64,000 bases of DNA, taken from NCBI RefSeq assembly GCF_036242395.1, contig NZ_CP108458.1, positions 3,968,001-4,032,000 of the forward strand, in the 5' to 3' direction. The notes under the pieces are model-generated. The model saw nothing but the letters and a program-made list of their open reading frames with translations. It did no database searches and was not told where the DNA came from. Numbering within the stretch: position 1 is the stretch's first letter; each line of letters begins with the position of its first letter. Below, one piece after another: positions 17,755 to 27,347 of the stretch. The DNA is from Kitasatospora sp. NBC_01266. Its GTDB lineage: Bacteria > Actinomycetota > Actinomycetes > Streptomycetales > Streptomycetaceae. A program made the translations under genes and the position numbers.

Positions 17755-20700
17755 TCACTTGCGCTTGCGACGCCCCTTGCCGCCGTCCGGCTCCCCGTCC
17801 TCGGGCCCGGTGTCCTCCCAGCGCGCCCACTCCTCACGTGAGCCGAGCAGCGAGTCGGTCAGCGACGGCAGGTCGTCCATCGGCGTCTCCTCGGCCCAGG
17901 ACGGGCGGGCCGGCCGCTGCACCTGGGTCGGCTCGTCCGCCGCCACCCTCGGCAGCTCGCGCGTGGGGTCGGCCGGCGCCGGCTCGGGGCGCCACAGGCC
18001 CGGCGGCACCCGCTCCTCGACCGGCCGCACCGGCGGCGGCGGCCCGCTCGGCGTGGCCTTGGGCAGCACCGCGGTCTGCTCCACGGCCGACTCCGACGGC
18101 TTCGACGGCTTCGACGACTGCGACGACTGCGACGACTGCGACGACTGCGCCCGGCGGGCAGCGGCCTCCGCCGCCGCCACCGCCGCCTGGCGGTCCTGCT
18201 CGGAGATCTCCTCCGTCAGGTCGTCCGCCCCGGGGACCGCCGGCTTCGGCAGCTCCGCCGTGATCGCCGCGGCGTCGTTCGCGGCAGCCGCGGCGGCAGC
18301 CGCCGCCTCCGCCACCCGGATCGCCTCGGACCGCTGCAGCGCCTCCTCGGCACGCCTGCGCTGCTCGGCGCGCTGCACGTCCCGCTGTCGCTGGAGCTCG
18401 GCCTGCTGGGCGGCCTCCGCCTCCCGGCGGGCCCGCTCGGCAGCCTCGGCGGCCAGCCTGGCCTCTTCCTCGGCCCTGCGGGCGGCTTCCTCGGCCGCGC
18501 GCCGCTCGGCCTCCTGCTCGGCCTTGAGCCGGGCCTCCTCAGCGGCCTTGCGCGCCTCCTCGGCGGCCTTGCGCTCGGCCTCCTCCTTGGCCACCCGCTC
18601 CTTCTCGGCCTGCTCGGCGCGCAGTTGCTCCAGCAGTTCGAGCCGCTTGCGCTCGGCGGCCTCGGCCTCGGCCTTCTGCCGGGCCTCCTCGGCCGCCCGC
18701 CGCTCGGCGGCCTCCTTCGCCAGCCGCTCCTGCTCACGCCGGGCCGCCTTCTCCTGGTCGGAGAGCGGCAGCTCACGGTCCAGGCGGTGCCGGATCGCGG
18801 TGGTCACCGTGGCCGGCGCGGCACTGCCGTCGACCACCAGGTAGCGCACCGGATCGGCCGCCGCCAGCGCGAGGAACCCGGCCCGGACCCGGGCGTGGAA
18901 CTCGGTCGGCTCGGACTCCAGCCGGTCCAGCGCCTCGGTGAACCGCTCCCGGGCCTTGGTCGGGTCGACGTCCAGCACCACGGTCAGGTCGGGCACCAGG
19001 CCACCGGTAGCCCAGCGCGAGATCCGGGCCACCTCGGTGGCGGCCAGGTCACGCCCGGCCCCCTGGTAGGCGATCGAGGAGTCCATGTAGCGGTCGGTGA
19101 TCACCACCGCGCCGCGGGCCAGCGCGGGCCGGATCACGTTCTCCACGTGCTCGGCCCGGTCGGCCGCGTAGATCAGCGCCTCGGCACGGTGCGACAGGCC
19201 GGTGTTGCCGACGTCCAGGACCAGGCCGCGCAGCCGCTGCCCGACCGGGCTGCCGCCGGGCTCGCGGGTCAGCACCACCTCGTGGCCCTTGCTGCGGATC
19301 CACTCGGCCAGCGCCTGCGCCTGGGTCGACTTGCCGGCTCCGTCGCCGCCCTCCAGCGCGATGAAGAACCCTGCGCCACTCGCCCGGTGCTCGGGGATCT
19401 CGCGGCCCCGGCCCAGCGCCTCCAGCAGCTCGCGGCCGAACGGCACGGTGCCACGCTGGTCGTCCGTCTTGAGCAGCACCACGCCGGCCAGCGCCAGGGT
19501 CAGCACCCCGGCGGTGGCCACCGCGAGCGCCGCGCCGCCGTGGATGAAGGTGAAGCTGCCGGGCCCGCGGTCGCCGTAGTCGATCTCGCCGTAGCCGGCC
19601 GCCAGCAGCGGCATCGTGACCAGCGCCCCGCCGACCACGATGCGCAGCACCGCGTAGAGGTGCTCGGTGACCCGGGACAGCCGGGTCTCCTCGACCTCCT
19701 GGGCGAGCAGCGCCCGGCCGACCCCGACCACGATCCCGGCGGCCGTCCCGGCCACCGCGGTGAGCAGCAGGATCAGCACGTAGTCGAAGACCAGTCCGGC
19801 CAGGATCAGCGCGGCGCCGAGCAGCAGCAGCGCGATCGCCAGCAGCCGGCGGCGGGAGAGCGCGGGCAGCGTGACCCGGGTGAGCCGCAGCCCCAGCCAG
19901 GGCAGGCCGGTGGCGGCGAGCACCAGCAGGCCGTAGCCGATCGGCCCGGCGCCGTGCTCGGCGGCGGTGAGCAGCGCCAGCGCGGCGACACCGGCCATCG
20001 AGGCGTAGGCGGCGGCCACCGCGAAGGTGAAGTACGGAGCGGAACCAGTGCGGCCCTTGCCGAACGCCGGGCCGGGCGTCGCGTCGGTGGGCGCGCGCAG
20101 GCCGCGCAGCGGGGAGACGGGTGCCCCGGCGGCGGCCCGGCGCGGCAGGTCCTGGAGGTACAGCAGGGCGGCCGAGGCGGCGAAGAGCCCGGCCGCACCG
20201 AGGGTGGCCACCGTGACCTGATGCCCTCGCAGCCAGTGCGAGCCGAGCGCGGCGGCCAGGTTGTTGACCAGGGTGAGGCCGATCAGTGCGATCGCGGCCA
20301 GCGGCAGGGTGGCCCAGCCGGTGCGCAGGTCCAGGGTCCGCAGGGTGTCCAGGTTGGCCGCCGACGGCCGCTGCGCGGCGAGGCCCTGCTGCCCGTCGGC
20401 GGGCAGCGCGGGACCGTTGGCCAACGGCAGCAGGCTCGGCACGGTGACCCCCTTGGCCACCGACCAGACCCGCTCGGCGGCGCCGGCCGCGAAGACGGTG
20501 GCGAGCAGCGCGTAGGTCGCACCGTCGCCGTGCGCCCAGACGATCCACCAAGGCGCCACCGCGACCAGCACCGCACGCAGCACGTCGGCGCCGATCAGCG
20601 TCCAGCGCCGGTCCAGCCTGCCGGTGAGCAGCCGGTGCAGCGGGCCGAGCAGCGCCACGCCGACCAGCGCGGTGGCCGCCAGCCGAACCGCGAAGACCAG

Positions 20701-20967
20701 GGTCAGCGCGAACGCGACCCCTCGGTAGCCGCCGCCGAACTCCCCGGCCCGGCTCGCCGCGGCGACGGTCAGCGCCACCAGCACCAGGAAGGCCAGCCGG
20801 TCGCCGGTACCGCCGAGCAACTGGGTGACCCAGAGGCGTCGGTAGGGGCGCAACCGCAGCAACGCCCGGGCACGTTCGCCGGAGGTCCCGGCGGGGGCCA
20901 CCTGCGGGAGGTCGGGCGGGGGGGCGGCGGCCTCGGCGGTGGGGATGGGCTGCTGCTCGCTCGTCAT
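17755..20967 (-). CDS. tmk: MFS-like membrane domain fused to thymidylate kinase
   Basis: This is a 1070-aa fusion. Residues 1-510 hold about twelve hydrophobic segments of an MFS-like transporter. Residues about 535-740 are a complete dTMP kinase (F-I-A-L-E-G-G-D-G-A-G-K-S-T P-loop, T-R-E-P-G-G-S, D-R-Y-M-D-S-S). Residues about 745-900 form a long Glu/Ala/Arg-rich coiled coil, followed by a low-complexity tail with S-S-Q repeats, then Pro-rich sequence and a basic end. Tmk phosphorylates dTMP to dTDP for DNA synthesis. The ATG at 20967 (M-T-S-E-Q-Q) is chosen because the longer frame upstream lacks the family N-terminus. Similar fusions are known in Streptomyces. Lies between topA and holB. 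Confidence 0.92.
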   Translation of the reverse strand: MTSEQQPIPTAEAAAPPPDLPQVAPAGTSGERARALLRLRPYRRLWVTQLLGGTGDRLAFLVLVALTVAAASRAGEFGGGYRGVAFALTLVFAVRLAATALVGVALLGPLHRLLTGRLDRRWTLIGADVLRAVLVAVAPWWIVWAHGDGATYALLATVFAAGAAERVWSVAKGVTVPSLLPLANGPALPADGQQGLAAQRPSAANLDTLRTLDLRTGWATLPLAAIALIGLTLVNNLAAALGSHWLRGHQVTVATLGAAGLFAASAALLYLQDLPRRAAAGAPVSPLRGLRAPTDATPGPAFGKGRTGSAPYFTFAVAAAYASMAGVAALALLTAAEHGAGPIGYGLLVLAATGLPWLGLRLTRVTLPALSRRRLLAIALLLLGAALILAGLVFDYVLILLLTAVAGTAAGIVVGVGRALLAQEVEETRLSRVTEHLYAVLRIVVGGALVTMPLLAAGYGEIDYGDRGPGSFTFIHGGAALAVATAGVLTLALAGVVLLKTDDQRGTVPFGRELLEALGRGREIPEHRASGAGFFIALEGGDGAGKSTQAQALAEWIRSKGHEVVLTREPGGSPVGQRLRGLVLDVGNTGLSHRAEALIYAADRAEHVENVIRPALARGAVVITDRYMDSSIAYQGAGRDLAATEVARISRWATGGLVPDLTVVLDVDPTKARERFTEALDRLESEPTEFHARVRAGFLALAAADPVRYLVVDGSAAPATVTTAIRHRLDRELPLSDQEKAARREQERLAKEAAERRAAEEARQKAEAEAAERKRLELLEQLRAEQAEKERVAKEEAERKAAEEARKAAEEARLKAEQEAERRAAEEAARRAEEEARLAAEAAERARREAEAAQQAELQRQRDVQRAEQRRRAEEALQRSEAIRVAEAAAAAAAAANDAAAITAELPKPAVPGADDLTEEISEQDRQAAVAAAEAAARRAQSSQSSQSSQSSKPSKPSESAVEQTAVLPKATPSGPPPPVRPVEERVPPGLWRPEPAPADPTRELPRVAADEPTQVQRPARPSWAEETPMDDLPSLTDSLLGSREEWARWEDTGPEDGEPDGGKGRRKRK

Positions 20968-21063
20968 ACCGTCAGCGTAGCGGGCGGGGCATGGCCGAAA
21001 AGGGGTCATCGCCTTCCGGAAGGCGGCCATGACGAGGTTGTGACGCACTCCACCGCGACGAGC

Positions 21064-21106
21064 GCGGCCCCGGACCGACCGCGCGAAGCGATCGGTCCGG
21101 GGCCGC
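21064..21106 (-). terminator. topA terminator hairpin
   Basis: Bases 21064-21078 and 21092-21106 form a perfect 15-bp GC-rich stem, 20 bases past the topA stop codon on the minus strand. Confidence 0.8.
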
Positions 21107-21126
21107 CCGGAGCACCCGACAGGGCA

Positions 21127-23973
21127 TCAGCCCTCGTCGCTGTCCCCCGCCGTCTTCTTGGCCACCGTCTTCTTCGCGGCGGTCTTCTTGGCCGCCGTGG
21201 CGGTCGTCTTCTTCGCCGCCGTCTTCTTCGCGGCGGTCTTCTTCGCGGCGGTCTTCTTGGCCGTCGTGGCGGTCGCCTTCTTGGCCGGCGCCTTCTTCGC
21301 CACCTTCTTCACCGGCCCGCGGGCCCGCTTCTCGGCGAGCAGCTCGTAGCCGCGCTCCGGCGTGATGGTCTCCACCTCGTCATCCTTGCGGAGCGTGGCG
21401 TTGGTCTCACCATCCGTCACGTACGGGCCGAACCGGCCGTCCTTGACCACCACCGGGCGCTCGCTGACCGGGTCGGTGCCCAGCTCCTTGAGCGGCGGGG
21501 CGGCCGCGGCCCGGCCGCGCTGCTTGGGCTGGGCGTAGATCGCCAGCGCCTCCTCCAGGGTGACCGTGAAGAGCTGGTCCTCGCTGGTCAGCGAGCGCGA
21601 GTCGGTCCCCTTCTTGAGGTACGGGCCGTACCGGCCGTTCTGCGCGGTGATCTCCACGCCCTCGGCATCGGCACCGACCACCCGCGGCAGCGAGAGCAGC
21701 CGCAGCGCCTCCTCGAGCGTCACGGTGTCCAGCGCCATCGTCTTGAAGAGCGAGGCGGTGCGCGGCTTCACCGCGTTCTTGCCGGTCTTGGGCGTGCCCT
21801 CGGGCAGCACCTCGGTGACGTACGGACCGAACCGCCCGGCCTTGGCCACCAGCGGGTTGCCGCTGACCGGGTCGGTGCCCAGCTCGACGTCGTCGCTCGG
21901 CTTGGCCAGCAGTTCCTCGGCCAGCTCGACGGTCAGCTCGTCCGGCGGCAGCTCGTCCGGGACGTCGGCGCGCAGGCCCGGCTCGCCCTCGACGGCAGCC
22001 GCCTTCTCGACGTACGGCCCGTACCGGCCGACCCGCAGGGTGATCTCCTTGCTGAGCGGGAACGAGCTGATCTCCCGGGCGTCGATCGCGCCCAGGTCGG
22101 TGACCAGCTCCTTCAGCCCGCCCAGGTGGTCGCCGTCGCCGTTGCCGGCCTCGGCGGCGACCCCGGCGCCCTCGCCCTCACCGAAGTAGAAGCGCTTGAG
22201 CCACGGCACCGACTCGGCCTGGCCGGCCGCGATCCGGTCGAGGTCGTCCTCCATCTTCGCGGTGAAGTCGTAGTCGACCAGCCGACCGAAGTGCTTCTCC
22301 AGCAGGTTGACCACGGCGAACGAGAGGAAGGAGGGAACCAGCGCGGTCCCCTTCTTGAAGACGTACTTCCGGTTGATGATCGTGTCGATGATCGAGGCGT
22401 AGGTCGAGGGGCGGCCGATCTCGCGGTCTTCCAGCTCCTTGACCAGCGAGGCCTCGGTGTAGCGGGCCGGCGGCTTGGTCGCGTGGCCCTCCGGGGTGAG
22501 CTGCTCGGCGGCCAGCGGGTCGCCCTCGGTCACCTGCGGCAGCCGGCGCTCGCGGTCGTCCAGCTCGGCGTTCGGGTCGTCGGCGCCCTCGACGTAGGCC
22601 TTGAGGAAGCCGTGGAAGGTGATGATCTTGCCGGAGGCGGAGAACTCGACGTCCCGGCGGTCGGCCGAGGTGCCGCCGACCTTGACGGTGACGGACTGGC
22701 CGGTCGCGTCCTTCATCTGGGAGGCGACGGTGCGCATCCAGATCAGCTCGTAGAGCTTGAACTCGTCGCCGCTCAGCGCGGTCTCGGCCGGGGTCCGGAA
22801 GCGGTCGCCGGAGGGGCGGATCGCCTCGTGCGCCTCCTGCGCGTTCTTGACCTTGCTGGCGTAGGTGCGCGGCGCGTCCGGCAGGTAGGAGGCTCCGTAG
22901 AGCTGGGTGACCTGGGCCCGGGCGGCCGTGATGGCGGTCTCCGAGAGCGTGGTGGAGTCGGTACGCATATAGGTGATGAAGCCGTTCTCGTACAGCTTCT
23001 GGGCCACCTGCATGGTCCGCTTGGCACCGAAGCCCAGCTTGCGGCTGGCCTCCTGCTGCAGCGTGGTGGTGCGGAACGGCGCGTACGGCGAGCGGCGGTA
23101 GGGCTTGGACTCGACGCTGCGCACGCTGAACGCGGTCTGCTCCAGGGCGGCGGCCAGCGCGCGGGCGGCCTGCTCGTCCAGGTGCAGGGTGTTGGCGCTC
23201 TTCAGCCGGCCGTCCGAGCCGAAGTCACGGCCGCTGGCGATCCGCTTGCCGTCCACCGCGGCCAGCCGGGCGCCGAAGCTCTCCGGGTTGGCGGCGTCCG
23301 CCGGGGTGCGGCCGGTGCCGAAGGTGGCGACCAGGTCCCAGTACGAGGCGGAGGTGAAGGCCATCCGCTCCCGCTCGCGCTCGACCACCAGGCGGGTGGC
23401 CACCGACTGGACGCGGCCGGCCGAGAGCTTCGGCATGACCTTCTTCCAGAGGACCGGAGAGACCTCGAAGCCGTACAGCCGGTCGAGGATGCGGCGGGTC
23501 TCCTGGGCGTCGACCAGGCGCTGGTTCAGCTCGCGGGGGCTGGCCACGGCCGCCTGGATGGCGTCCTTGGTGATCTCGTGGAAGACCATCCGCTTGACCG
23601 GGACCTTGGGCTTGAGCACCTCCTGCAGGTGCCAGGCGATGGCCTCGCCCTCGCGGTCCTCATCGGTGGCGAGGAAGAGTTCGTCGGACTCCGCCAGCAG
23701 CTGCTTGAGCTTGCTGACCTGCGCCTTCTTGTCGCTGTTCACCACGTAGATGGGGGCGAAGTCGTGGTCGACGTCCACCCCGAGCCGGCGCACCTCGCCG
23801 GTGTACTTGTCGGGGACCTCCGCCGCCGTAGCGGGAAGGTCGCGGATGTGCCCGACGCTCGCCTCGACGATGTAGCCGGGGCCGAGGTAGCCCTTGATCG
23901 TCTTCGCCTTGGCGGGCGACTCGACAATGACGAGTCGCTTACCGCCCTGCGCGGTCTCGCTGGTCGGGGACAC
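21127..23973 (-). CDS. topA: DNA topoisomerase I
   Basis: This 948-aa type IA topoisomerase relaxes negative supercoils. The TOPRIM domain starts R-L-V-I-V-E-S-P-A-K-A-K-T-I with D-E-D-R-E-G-E-A near 105. The catalytic tyrosine lies in F-I-T-Y-M-R-T-D-S-T near residue 334. S-A-G-R-V-Q-S-V is present. The C-terminal half carries several repeated F-G-P-Y-V / Y-G-P-Y-L modules in place of zinc ribbons, then a Lys/Ala tail of K-K-T-A-A-K repeats, the processivity tail known from actinobacterial TopA. The gene order topA-tmk-holB is conserved in Streptomyces. Confidence 0.97.
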   Translation of the reverse strand: MSPTSETAQGGKRLVIVESPAKAKTIKGYLGPGYIVEASVGHIRDLPATAAEVPDKYTGEVRRLGVDVDHDFAPIYVVNSDKKAQVSKLKQLLAESDELFLATDEDREGEAIAWHLQEVLKPKVPVKRMVFHEITKDAIQAAVASPRELNQRLVDAQETRRILDRLYGFEVSPVLWKKVMPKLSAGRVQSVATRLVVERERERMAFTSASYWDLVATFGTGRTPADAANPESFGARLAAVDGKRIASGRDFGSDGRLKSANTLHLDEQAARALAAALEQTAFSVRSVESKPYRRSPYAPFRTTTLQQEASRKLGFGAKRTMQVAQKLYENGFITYMRTDSTTLSETAITAARAQVTQLYGASYLPDAPRTYASKVKNAQEAHEAIRPSGDRFRTPAETALSGDEFKLYELIWMRTVASQMKDATGQSVTVKVGGTSADRRDVEFSASGKIITFHGFLKAYVEGADDPNAELDDRERRLPQVTEGDPLAAEQLTPEGHATKPPARYTEASLVKELEDREIGRPSTYASIIDTIINRKYVFKKGTALVPSFLSFAVVNLLEKHFGRLVDYDFTAKMEDDLDRIAAGQAESVPWLKRFYFGEGEGAGVAAEAGNGDGDHLGGLKELVTDLGAIDAREISSFPLSKEITLRVGRYGPYVEKAAAVEGEPGLRADVPDELPPDELTVELAEELLAKPSDDVELGTDPVSGNPLVAKAGRFGPYVTEVLPEGTPKTGKNAVKPRTASLFKTMALDTVTLEEALRLLSLPRVVGADAEGVEITAQNGRYGPYLKKGTDSRSLTSEDQLFTVTLEEALAIYAQPKQRGRAAAAPPLKELGTDPVSERPVVVKDGRFGPYVTDGETNATLRKDDEVETITPERGYELLAEKRARGPVKKVAKKAPAKKATATTAKKTAAKKTAAKKTAAKKTTATAAKKTAAKKTVAKKTAGDSDEG

Positions 23974-24330
23974 CTTCGCTCTTCTCTCCCGGTCGTTTCC
24001 TGTGTGCTGGCCGACGGCCGGCCCAGGTCACCGGCCGTCGCACGACCGGTCACCGCGGGCAGCGCGGGCTCTCGCCGCCCGGCACACCACCGCCTGGGGC
24101 TGCCGCACCGCGACGACCCCACCAGCGGAGTGTGACCGTACCCTGGCCACCCTTGTCAAACGGACCGATCCCGCTTTTTCACTGGCAAGGCCGACCTACG
24201 CCACTCGAACGGTAACCCGATGACGGTCCTTCCCGCCGCATGGTTATCACCGGTGAGCACTCGGGGGCCAGGCGGATCGCGGCTGGCCAGGAGTCCCGGG
24301 CGAGGTCGGCACGGGCCGCCGGGGAGTGCG
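23974..24330. other. Intergenic region upstream of topA
   Basis: This 357-base gap upstream of topA and downstream of the minus-strand membrane-protein gene must contain the topA promoter, which in Streptomyces is supercoiling-sensitive. No convincing gene, hairpin or RNA is visible in it. Confidence 0.4.
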
Positions 24331-24816
24331 TCAGCGCAGCACCGCGAGGCCCAGCAGGCTCAGCCCGCCGGCCAGACTGCTGGTGCCCAAGAGGGTCCAG
24401 AACACGTCAAGTGGCAGCGAGGCGGCGACCGCCTTGCCGGTCAGCACCACGGTGGCCGGGCGGACCGGGTCGTAGGAGACCCGGACCGGGCTGCCGGGCA
24501 GCAGCCGGTCGGGACGGCGCAGCGGGGTGCGCCCGCGCGGCCGGGAGAGCACCGTGACCGACTCGGCCCGGACCGGGGTCGCGCCCGGCGCGCCGTCCGC
24601 CGGTCGGCCGACGGTGGGCAGGGTGTCGTAGGCGAGCAGCGGGGCCGGGTCCAGCGCGTCGGCCGGGGCCGGGTCGGGGACCACCAGGGCGGTCACCGGG
24701 ATGCCGTGCCGACGCAGCCGGTGGCGAAGGCGCAGCTCGGCCGCGCACCAGAACAACAGTGCGCCTCCGAAGAGCGCCAGTACGCCCCCCGTGACCATCG
24801 CCGTCGGCATCTCCAC
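24331..24816 (-). CDS. Small two-segment membrane protein (DUF3592-like)
   Basis: This 161-aa protein has a transmembrane helix at each end (A-M-V-T-G-G-V-L-A-L-F-G-G-A-L-L-F near the N-terminus; L-G-T-S-S-L-A-G-G-L-S-L-L-G at the C-terminus). A soluble middle contains P-G-S-P-V-R-V-S-Y-D-P-x-x-P, the motif I associate with DUF3592-type proteins. The GTG at 24816 follows a GGGGGGA site. No function can be assigned. Confidence 0.7.
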   Translation of the reverse strand: MEMPTAMVTGGVLALFGGALLFWCAAELRLRHRLRRHGIPVTALVVPDPAPADALDPAPLLAYDTLPTVGRPADGAPGATPVRAESVTVLSRPRGRTPLRRPDRLLPGSPVRVSYDPVRPATVVLTGKAVAASLPLDVFWTLLGTSSLAGGLSLLGLAVLR

Positions 24817-25051
24817 CTGCGTCCCCCCGCTTCGCCCCGCGCTGAAGATCTTCCCGCTCGGGAACGTGACAGGCAGGGGGTAACCAGGCGTCGACAGCCA
24901 CCGAACCCGAGGGAAACGCCAGGTCACGGATTGGTGAACCGCTGTCACAAGCCGGAAACAGCGGAAACCCGTCAGCGGCTTTATGCCGTGCTGACAACTG
25001 ACCGGACGGCGCGATCGGCCGACCCGCACTCACCTCCAGGGGGGACCCACC

Positions 25052-25678
25052 ATGAAGGCCAACCGCCTCGCCGCAGCCGCCGTCCTGACTCTGGCCGCGC
25101 TCGCCCTGACGGCCTGCGGGCCGGACGAGACGACCGGCGGCGCCGCCCCGGCCGCGCCCAGCAAGGTCGCCACCACCCCGAGCACGCCGGCGGCGCCCCC
25201 CGCCGGCCCGACCGCCACCGCCCGGCCCAGCAGCGCCCGGCCGACCACGGCCAAGCCCAGCGGCGCCAAGCCCAGCTCCGGCGCCTCGACCGGCGCGAGC
25301 CCGACAGCCGACTGCACGGCGAACGCCGCCGGCGTCGGCCGGGTGGTCGAGGCCACCGACGACGGCTACGCGACCCATGTCTGGATGCGCGCCAAGGCGA
25401 CCAAGTTCGTCTGCGGTCCGGACATCCCCGACGACGGCTACTTCGAGAGCTACGGGGACCCCACGGTGTTCACCTTCAGTAACGACGTCAAGACCTCGCT
25501 GCTGGCCAACGTGCAGCCCCGGGTGGTCGACCTGAACACCTTCATGAAGCACGTCGACGACTGCCTGCACAACCCGTCGGCCGTGCAGCAGCCGTACATC
25601 TGCTCCGGGAACCAGTACATCATCACGGCGAACAGCCAGAACGTGATCACCAGCATCGTCCAGGGCTACCACTCCTGA
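25052..25678 (+). CDS. Putative lipoprotein, unknown function
   Basis: This 208-aa protein opens with a lipoprotein signal (M-K-A-N-R-L then L-A-L-T-A-C-G), a Pro/Ala/Thr/Ser linker to about residue 85, and a compact C-terminal domain of about 120 residues with several Cys and Tyr. The ATG at 25052 has a GGGGGGAC site. No family recognised; likely exported and membrane-tethered. Confidence 0.75.
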   Translation: MKANRLAAAAVLTLAALALTACGPDETTGGAAPAAPSKVATTPSTPAAPPAGPTATARPSSARPTTAKPSGAKPSSGASTGASPTADCTANAAGVGRVVEATDDGYATHVWMRAKATKFVCGPDIPDDGYFESYGDPTVFTFSNDVKTSLLANVQPRVVDLNTFMKHVDDCLHNPSAVQQPYICSGNQYIITANSQNVITSIVQGYHS

Positions 25679-25712
25679 TGAGCAGCGGTTCTGACTGATC
25701 GTCAGACCATCA

Positions 25713-27251
25713 TCAGAGCGACTCGACCGGCTCGACGAACCCCTGCTCGACCAGCAGCCGCAGCGCCTCGGGGACCCGGTCGCGCAGCCCGGCCGGGTGC
25801 TCGCCGAGCAGCTGCGCGATCGCGTCGAGGATCTCGCCCGCCGTCAGCGTGCCGTCGCAGACCCCGGCGAACCCGGCACCCACCGTGTCCACCTTGGTGG
25901 CCCGGCGCATGCCGCGGTTGTGGCGCAGCACCACGTGCTCGGGGTCCTCGGCGCCCGGGGCGCCGACCTGCTCCTGGACCACCTCGTCGGCCAGCAGGTA
26001 GCGGGCGGCGAGCAGCGCCGCGTCGTCGTGCCCGCGTAGGAAGTCCTGGCGGGCGAACCACTGCTCGATGTGCGGGCCGAGCGGCTGCTCGACCGGGTGC
26101 GGCCACTCCTCGATCCGCACGGTCGGCTGCTCGGCGCCGGCCGCCCGCAGGGTGATCCAGCCGAAGCCGATGCCCTCGACCTTCGCCGCCTCGAAGGCGT
26201 CCAGCCACTCGTTGTAGCGAGCCTCGTAGGCGGCGCGCGGCGCCAGGTGGTCACCGCCGTCACGCAGCCAAAGCTCGGCGTACTGCGCCACGTCCTGGAC
26301 CTCGCGCTGCACCACCCAGGCGTCCAGGCCGGTGCCGGCCACCCAGCCGGCCAGCCGCTCGTGCCAGTCCTCGCCCTTGACGTGCTGCCAGTTGGCCAGC
26401 AGCTGGCAGTAGCCACCGGGCTCCAGGTGCGCGGCCGCGCCGCGCACCAGCGAGCGGCACAGCTCGTCGCCGGCCATCCCACCGTCCCGGTAGACGAAGC
26501 GACTGCCGGGCGAGATCACGAACGGGGGGTTGGAGACGATCAGGTCGAAGCGCTTCTCGCCGACCGGCTCGAAGAGGCTGCCCTGGGCGGTCTCGGTGTT
26601 CTCGAACCCCGACAGCGCCAGGGTGAGCCGGGAGAAGGCCAGCGCCCGGGGGTTGAGGTCGGTGGCGGTCACCCGCTGGGCATGCCGGGCCGCGTGCAGG
26701 GCCTGCACACCGGAGCCGGCCCCGAGGTCGAGCGCGGCACGCACCGGTCGGCGCACCGCCAGCCCGGCCAGCGTGGTGGAGGCGCCGCCGACGCCGAGCA
26801 CCAGTTCGCTGCGGGCCACCCCGGCGGCGCTGCCGCCCGCGCCGATCCCGCCGGCGCCACCGACCGCGCAGCCGAGGTCGGAGACCACCCAGGCGTCGGA
26901 GCTGTCCAGCCCGGCGACCTCGTTGGCGTACGGGCGCACGTCCACGGTCGCGCGCACGTCCTCGCCGTCCCGCTCGAGCCAGCCGTCCGCCAGGCACTCC
27001 TCGACCGGCAGCGCGACGGCCGCGGCCGCGTACGGCACCGCTTGCTGCAGCAGGAAGAGCCGGACCAGGCTCTCCAGCGGCGTTCCGCCCCGGGTGGCGC
27101 GCAGCGCGGGCACCGCCTCGCTGCGGGCCAGCGCGGCGTAGCCCGTGGGGCCGAGCAGGTCGAGGCAGCCGTCGGCGGTGTAGTCGGCGGCGAGCAGCGC
27201 CTCGCGCAGGCGGGCGAGGCGGGCGGGGTCGGGAGTGGGGAGCTTGGTCAC
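25713..27251 (-). CDS. SAM-dependent methyltransferase with NPPF motif
   Basis: This 512-aa protein has a class I methyltransferase core at about residues 165-330: A-L-D-L-G-A-G-S-G-V-Q binds SAM, A-T-D-L-N-P-R-A follows, and S-N-P-P-F-V is the catalytic motif of amino-methyltransferases (N6-adenine, N5-glutamine or rRNA guanine types such as PrmC or RsmC). An N-terminal helical domain and a C-terminal winged-helix-like domain flank it, the layout of a conserved actinobacterial family. Target unknown. The GTG at 27251 (M-T-K-L-P-T-P-D) is chosen over the start nine codons upstream. Confidence 0.85.
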   Translation of the reverse strand: MTKLPTPDPARLARLREALLAADYTADGCLDLLGPTGYAALARSEAVPALRATRGGTPLESLVRLFLLQQAVPYAAAAVALPVEECLADGWLERDGEDVRATVDVRPYANEVAGLDSSDAWVVSDLGCAVGGAGGIGAGGSAAGVARSELVLGVGGASTTLAGLAVRRPVRAALDLGAGSGVQALHAARHAQRVTATDLNPRALAFSRLTLALSGFENTETAQGSLFEPVGEKRFDLIVSNPPFVISPGSRFVYRDGGMAGDELCRSLVRGAAAHLEPGGYCQLLANWQHVKGEDWHERLAGWVAGTGLDAWVVQREVQDVAQYAELWLRDGGDHLAPRAAYEARYNEWLDAFEAAKVEGIGFGWITLRAAGAEQPTVRIEEWPHPVEQPLGPHIEQWFARQDFLRGHDDAALLAARYLLADEVVQEQVGAPGAEDPEHVVLRHNRGMRRATKVDTVGAGFAGVCDGTLTAGEILDAIAQLLGEHPAGLRDRVPEALRLLVEQGFVEPVESL

Positions 27252-27347
27252 CCCGCCATTGTCCCGCCCGGCGGCCACCGGTCCGACCGGGGCGCGCTGC
27301 CGAGCGGGCGGGGCCGGCAGGTCGGCCGGCCCGGCGGGCGGGGCGGG

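Noticed and set aside
21158..21300. Tandem GTCTTCTTCG-like repeats
   Set aside because: They are the codons of the Lys/Ala tail of topoisomerase I read in reverse.
18625..24135. 1836-codon open frame on the plus strand across tmk and topA
   Set aside because: Shadow of two well-supported minus-strand genes; the translated sequence is Gly/Arg/Gln-rich noise.
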